54,614 nucleotides of DNA, from positions 1 through 54,614 of the forward strand of contig NZ_BLJE01000009.1 in NCBI RefSeq assembly GCF_009811795.1, written 5' to 3'. Position 1 is the first letter of the stretch, and every line of letters begins with the position of its first letter. Both the position numbers and the translations under genes were made by a program. Shown here piece after piece: positions 51,578 through 54,614 of the stretch. The DNA is from Litoreibacter roseus (GTDB lineage Bacteria; Pseudomonadota; Alphaproteobacteria; Rhodobacterales; Rhodobacteraceae). The notes below the pieces were generated by a model. The model was not told where the DNA came from, ran no database searches, and saw only the letters and a program-made list of their open reading frames with translations.

Positions 51578-52929
51578 TATGCGTCCTCCTCGTCGTCTTG
51601 ATAAAAGTCGTTCATCCACTGCTCAGCGTAGCCGCGCTCAAGCCCCGGCCAGATCCGGCTCACAATGGCGTCGTTCACCGCATCGGCGTTTTCAACAAAC
51701 CGGTCGATCCCTTTCCGCTTGCCCGGCGTATCGGCTTGATACTCGTAGGCAGATTGATAGACATCCGACGCGTTGGAGATGGAGTCCGAGCGCAAATAGA
51801 ACACGGGCAGAACCTCAGCAGGGCAATGCTCCAGAAGGTTCGAAATCTGATTGAGATCCTGATTGTTGGTTCGCTGCACAATGGTCGGCAAGAGCATGTT
51901 CGCGCTGGAACCGATATCGATCCTCTCGTTCTTGAGTATTTGCTGCAGCATCCCCAGCAGCCCGTTCACAAATGTCGACAGTGTAGCGATGTCGAAGCCT
52001 TTCATGGTCTGTGGGATAACCAAGGACGTCGATGCGATCACGTTGTTGAGCTGGAACAGCGTCAAAGCGGGCTGATAGTCAATGATTATGCAGTCAAGCG
52101 TTTCGGTTAGGGCGCTATGAAGCTTTGCACGATCGACCCGACCGTCAACGACTAACTCGCTGGGCGTTGTCGAGGGAATGTGGTGGTCGCGCCACCGCTC
52201 GACTGCGTCCCGCAGGTAGCGATAGAAGGTTTTTCCCTTTGGACGCTCACTCACCAGTCGCGCAATCTGAATCTCGCCTTCTGACGTCTCTCCATGGGCC
52301 GGGACAATGCGAATTCCGGGCCACTGGGTTTGCAAGAAAAACTGATCCAGTTCTTCAGCGGAGTAATCAGTGTACGGCGCGTCTTCGTTGGCAAAAAGGC
52401 CTGCAAAGTCGACCATGGACGGGGTGTCTTCGGTGGGCATCGCAGGCAACCCCTCACCACCCACAAAATAGAGCGTGGCCGTGCTTTGCGGGTCCGCGTC
52501 CATGACACCGACGCGCATCCCGTGGTGCAGACTGAGATACTGTGCGAAATGGGCAGCGCTGAGAGACTTGGCTGTGCCGCCTTTCTGGCTCGCAAAGGAG
52601 ATCACAGGCAACGGGTCATCCGGCTTCCGCCAGGCCAAATAGTCATACGGTCGTTTGGCATTCGCGGCCAGGAGCGCGCGCATATGCATCAGCTCCGCGA
52701 TGGTGAATACCCGCTCGCGGCCGACATACTCTCCTGCAGGGAAGTCGCCGCTTTGTTTGGCGAACTTCTGAAGATAAATCACACTGACATTGAGAAAGCG
52801 CGCACACTGCCGCATTGACCAGGTTCTCTGGATGCGTGTCCGGAGCGTCATTTCCTTGTTGACTGACACCATGGTCTTGTCGAGGCCACGGGAAAGCTCC
52901 GTCAGAAATTGCTCAAGATTACCGCTCAT
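51577..52929 (-). CDS. repA: RepA, ParA-family partition ATPase
   Basis: 450 residues from the ATG at 52929; an ATG at 52944 is the alternative, and neither has a strong ribosome-binding site. An N-terminal DNA-binding region with a winged helix (TWSMRQCARFLNVSVIYLQK, 36-55) comes before the deviant Walker A KGGTAKS (116-122), GVMDADPQSTATL (141-153) and a further motif CIIIDYQPAL. RepA positions the plasmid with RepB and represses the operon. It is the first gene; the likely operator is just upstream. Confidence 0.95.
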   Translation of the reverse strand: MSGNLEQFLTELSRGLDKTMVSVNKEMTLRTRIQRTWSMRQCARFLNVSVIYLQKFAKQSGDFPAGEYVGRERVFTIAELMHMRALLAANAKRPYDYLAWRKPDDPLPVISFASQKGGTAKSLSAAHFAQYLSLHHGMRVGVMDADPQSTATLYFVGGEGLPAMPTEDTPSMVDFAGLFANEDAPYTDYSAEELDQFFLQTQWPGIRIVPAHGETSEGEIQIARLVSERPKGKTFYRYLRDAVERWRDHHIPSTTPSELVVDGRVDRAKLHSALTETLDCIIIDYQPALTLFQLNNVIASTSLVIPQTMKGFDIATLSTFVNGLLGMLQQILKNERIDIGSSANMLLPTIVQRTNNQDLNQISNLLEHCPAEVLPVFYLRSDSISNASDVYQSAYEYQADTPGKRKGIDRFVENADAVNDAIVSRIWPGLERGYAEQWMNDFYQDDEEDA

Positions 52930-52952
52930 CACCGTGCCCGCCATGCGACTCG

Positions 52953-52970
52953 ATCGACTTATATGTCGAT
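52953..52970. promoter_or_regulatory. Inverted repeat upstream of repA, probable operator
   Basis: ATCGAC, a 6-nt spacer TTATAT, GTCGAT: a perfect 6-bp inverted repeat. A related ATATCGAT occurs 15 nt further upstream. The AT-rich context suggests the repABC promoter lies here; RepA/RepB autorepression is known for the family. Confidence 0.5.
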
Positions 52971-53084
52971 TCTGATTGATACTATATCGATTTTGGGCGG
53001 TTTGTGAAGGGAATGCATTACTATGTGATTTCAGGCTATGATTAGGGTCCGGCATGCATCGCAATCTGCTATTCAATGAACTTT

Positions 53085-53100
53085 CTTGAATGCATTCAAG
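53085..53100. repeat. Candidate parS, copy upstream of repA
   Basis: CTTGAATGCATTCAAG, 156 nt upstream of the repA start. The second exact copy is inside repB. A partial version, GGAATGCATTA, lies near 53011. Confidence 0.65.
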
Positions 53101-53623
53101 ATTTGTCCGCAACCCGTAGTGCCCGACAAACAGGACCCCGTCATCATCATGCCAATCACAATCACCACGCACAATACCTGACATCTGCGAGCTCGGTGTT
53201 TGACCCAAGCGAGCCAGCGGGTCGTGAGGTCCGAAAGGGTGTTGCTTTGTGGGCAAGGTGGTAATTGCGGCGGCTGTCACTTGATGCTCTTTGAGGCAGT
53301 TAACCATTAGATAGGGTTGCGGGTACGCGGGCGACTTCCTCGAGAACGCACCCTAACGGACTACGATCTCAGGAATGCAAAGTGACCGGCAATTGGTGTC
53401 GCAAGAACTGGGGGAAGGGAGCGGTCCACGATTTCTTGGGACCACAGCCGCCTCGATAAAGAGCGGCCCCTTCGCAGTATCAATCGGACTTAGGCTCACC
53501 ACTATCACGAATGACGATCTTGAAGCATCGCCGAAGGGTTCATCAAGCCACTGCCTGCAAGGTCGGCGCAGGTCTACTCTTCGGGACAAAGCCGACCTCT
53601 GACCCCGGCAGATGAACGTCCGC
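53101..53623. other. Gene-free region between repABC and the MFS gene
   Basis: No supportable gene; the open frames here lack ribosome-binding sites and protein-like composition. The region probably marks the end of the replication module. No further parS copy was seen. Confidence 0.4.
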
Positions 53624-54490
53624 CTATCGGGTTTTGACCAGCACTGCCGCCATGAACGCCATGAACGCTATTCCGCTTCCTACATAGCCAAGAGCCGCAA
53701 ATCCAACCGATCCAATAACCAAGCCGCCAATCCCGGCTCCAATCCCTTGCCCGAGGTAGATAACGGATGTGTTGAGGGCCAGCGTCAGCGCGCTTTGCTT
53801 CGGGTCAGCCTGCACGAGAGCCTTTTCGATGGCCGGGGAGGGGGCAATGAGCGTGCCAGAGGTCAGGAAGATCACGACAGCGACCATCGCGATGTTGAAC
53901 CATGCGCCCGGTGTGCCTGTAAGGAAGACAAAGCTCCAGCTTCCAAGAACGAGCGCGAAGAGCAGATACATAATCCTCATGTTGGGGATGAACCCACGTC
54001 GATCCGCGAGAATACTGCCGACAATCAGACCACCGATGGACCCGAAACCGATCGCTGACTGCATCGCACCAATACCCGCGCCGTCAAGACCGGTGGAGGC
54101 TGTGATAATTGGGCCGAGATAGGCGATGATCGGGTAGGCGGCGATGAAGGAAGTCCCGATCAGGAACAGTCCGAGAAGTACCACTGGCTTTTTCACGACA
54201 GACCAATCGGATTTCGGCGGCTCCGCGTCGGCGGCGCTGGAGGGCACGAGGAACGCGATCGCTGGGATCACCGCCAGAGCGACAATGGCGGCAAACACGA
54301 AGGTCGCGCGCCATCCGAACGCACTGCCGACCACGGTGCCGAGCGGGACGCCGACAATGAAGGCGATCGTGAGACCAGATAGGATAATGCCTAGGGCCTG
54401 CCCTTGGCGTTCAGAAGGCACAAGGCTGGCACCGATGGCGCCGGCCATCGGCATGACGCCTGCGGAGACAACGGCGACAAGCACGCGGGC
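53624..54490 (-). pseudogene. MFS transporter lacking its N-terminus
   Basis: About 288 residues of a drug:H+ antiporter-type major facilitator protein: RVLVAVVSAGVMPMAGAIGA, then helices including ALGIILSGLTIAFIVGVPLG and the loop ADRRGFIPNMR between later helices. Family members have 12 helices and ~400 residues; roughly the first 100 residues (three helices) are missing. The homology stops at about 54490, where the sequence changes to unrelated DNA that may be a mobile element. A GTG at 54484 could start a truncated product, but it would be unlikely to work. Confidence 0.8.
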
Positions 54491-54540
54491 AGTGTCAGGT
54501 TATTATTGATGGCACGCCAGAACGGAGCTGCATTTTGATT

Positions 54541-54612
54541 TCAAGCGATCAACTCGTGTGCATACTCAGTCCAAATTTCGAAGGCATCGGCTCGGGCGTG
54601 GCGGTAGGAACG
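54541..54612 (-). CDS. 3'-terminal fragment of an unknown gene, possibly a transposase
   Basis: The last 23 codons of a frame that enters from the right edge: SYRHARADAFEIWTEYAHEL, then IA and stop. The composition is protein-like and the location immediately beside the broken MFS gene fits the end of an insertion sequence. The fragment is too short to assign a family. Confidence 0.35.
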   Translation of the reverse strand, partial: RSYRHARADAFEIWTEYAHELIA

Positions 54613-54614
54613 GG

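Noticed and set aside
53353-53589. 78-residue minus-strand open frame between repABC and the MFS gene
   Set aside because: No ribosome-binding site, unusual composition and no sign of a domain.
1-54614. tRNA, rRNA or CRISPR loci
   Set aside because: Looked for by eye on both strands; nothing with the needed structure was seen.

Overview
The window looks like part of a large repABC-type plasmid from a Rhodobacterales (roseobacter-group) alphaproteobacterium. The evidence is a complete repA-repB-repC operon with a counter-transcribed RNA, a VirD2-like relaxase with a coupling-protein gene, and a block of small genes typical of Rhodobacteraceae plasmids (DUF736, DUF3768, DUF1403, a DUF6927-like gene, plasmid ScpB, ArdC, a methylase-helicase fusion). 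These calls come from reading the protein sequences by eye; no database search was run.

Layout. (1) 1-3436: mobilisation genes on the minus strand: an accessory DNA-binding protein, the relaxase, and a coupling protein cut off after its Walker A motif by a junction at the left edge. (2) 3437-4110: gene-free, the best candidate place for oriT. (3) 4111-20146: a backbone block almost entirely on the minus strand, with ribosome-binding sites of the AAGGA type: SLOG-like protein, DUF736 duplication, DUF6915/DUF6878-like genes, a 1420-residue methylase/helicase, a RelB/ParE toxin-antitoxin pair, a frameshifted DUF6927-like gene, a large ParB-like protein, DUF3768 and ArdC. In conjugative plasmids this kind of block is the leading region that helps an incoming plasmid survive. 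(4) 20364-33272: an accessory region divided by four copies of the 10-mer TTATCGTTAC, which is the right arm of a dif-like tyrosine-recombinase site. Two collinear tyrosine recombinases lie just beside two of these copies. The first interval is bounded by perfect 21-bp inverted copies and holds two convergent genes (an ATP-grasp protein and an unknown 531-residue protein), each starting at a repeat. That is the geometry of an invertible or exchangeable cassette. The next intervals hold a membrane-protein pair, an unknown gene, a tyrosinase, a membrane pentapeptide-repeat protein and a secreted nuclease. (5) 33549-37658: a four-gene Bpu10I-like restriction-modification system (two C5 methyltransferases, two endonuclease subunits). 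(6) 38101-44059: an overlapping operon of a TIR protein, a zinc-ribbon protein, a 150-residue protein and a 1441-residue STAND-like NTPase, a candidate anti-phage system. (7) 44249-46194: an AbiEi-like antitoxin without its toxin, and a DUF4143 ATPase with three 23-nt repeats at its promoter. (8) 46292-53100: replication and maintenance: ScpB, DUF1403, a third tyrosine recombinase with its own near-perfect inverted-repeat site, RepC, the ctRNA, RepB, RepA and two copies of a 16-bp palindrome that is a likely parS. (9) 53624-54614: an MFS transporter gene without its N-terminus, next to a possible transposase fragment.

Regions 4 to 7 read as a defence and cargo island between the transfer/leading region and the replication region. 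The recombination sites suggest how part of the island was assembled. The two things most worth testing are the invertible two-gene cassette (20364-23020) and the TIR/NTPase operon (38101-44059).
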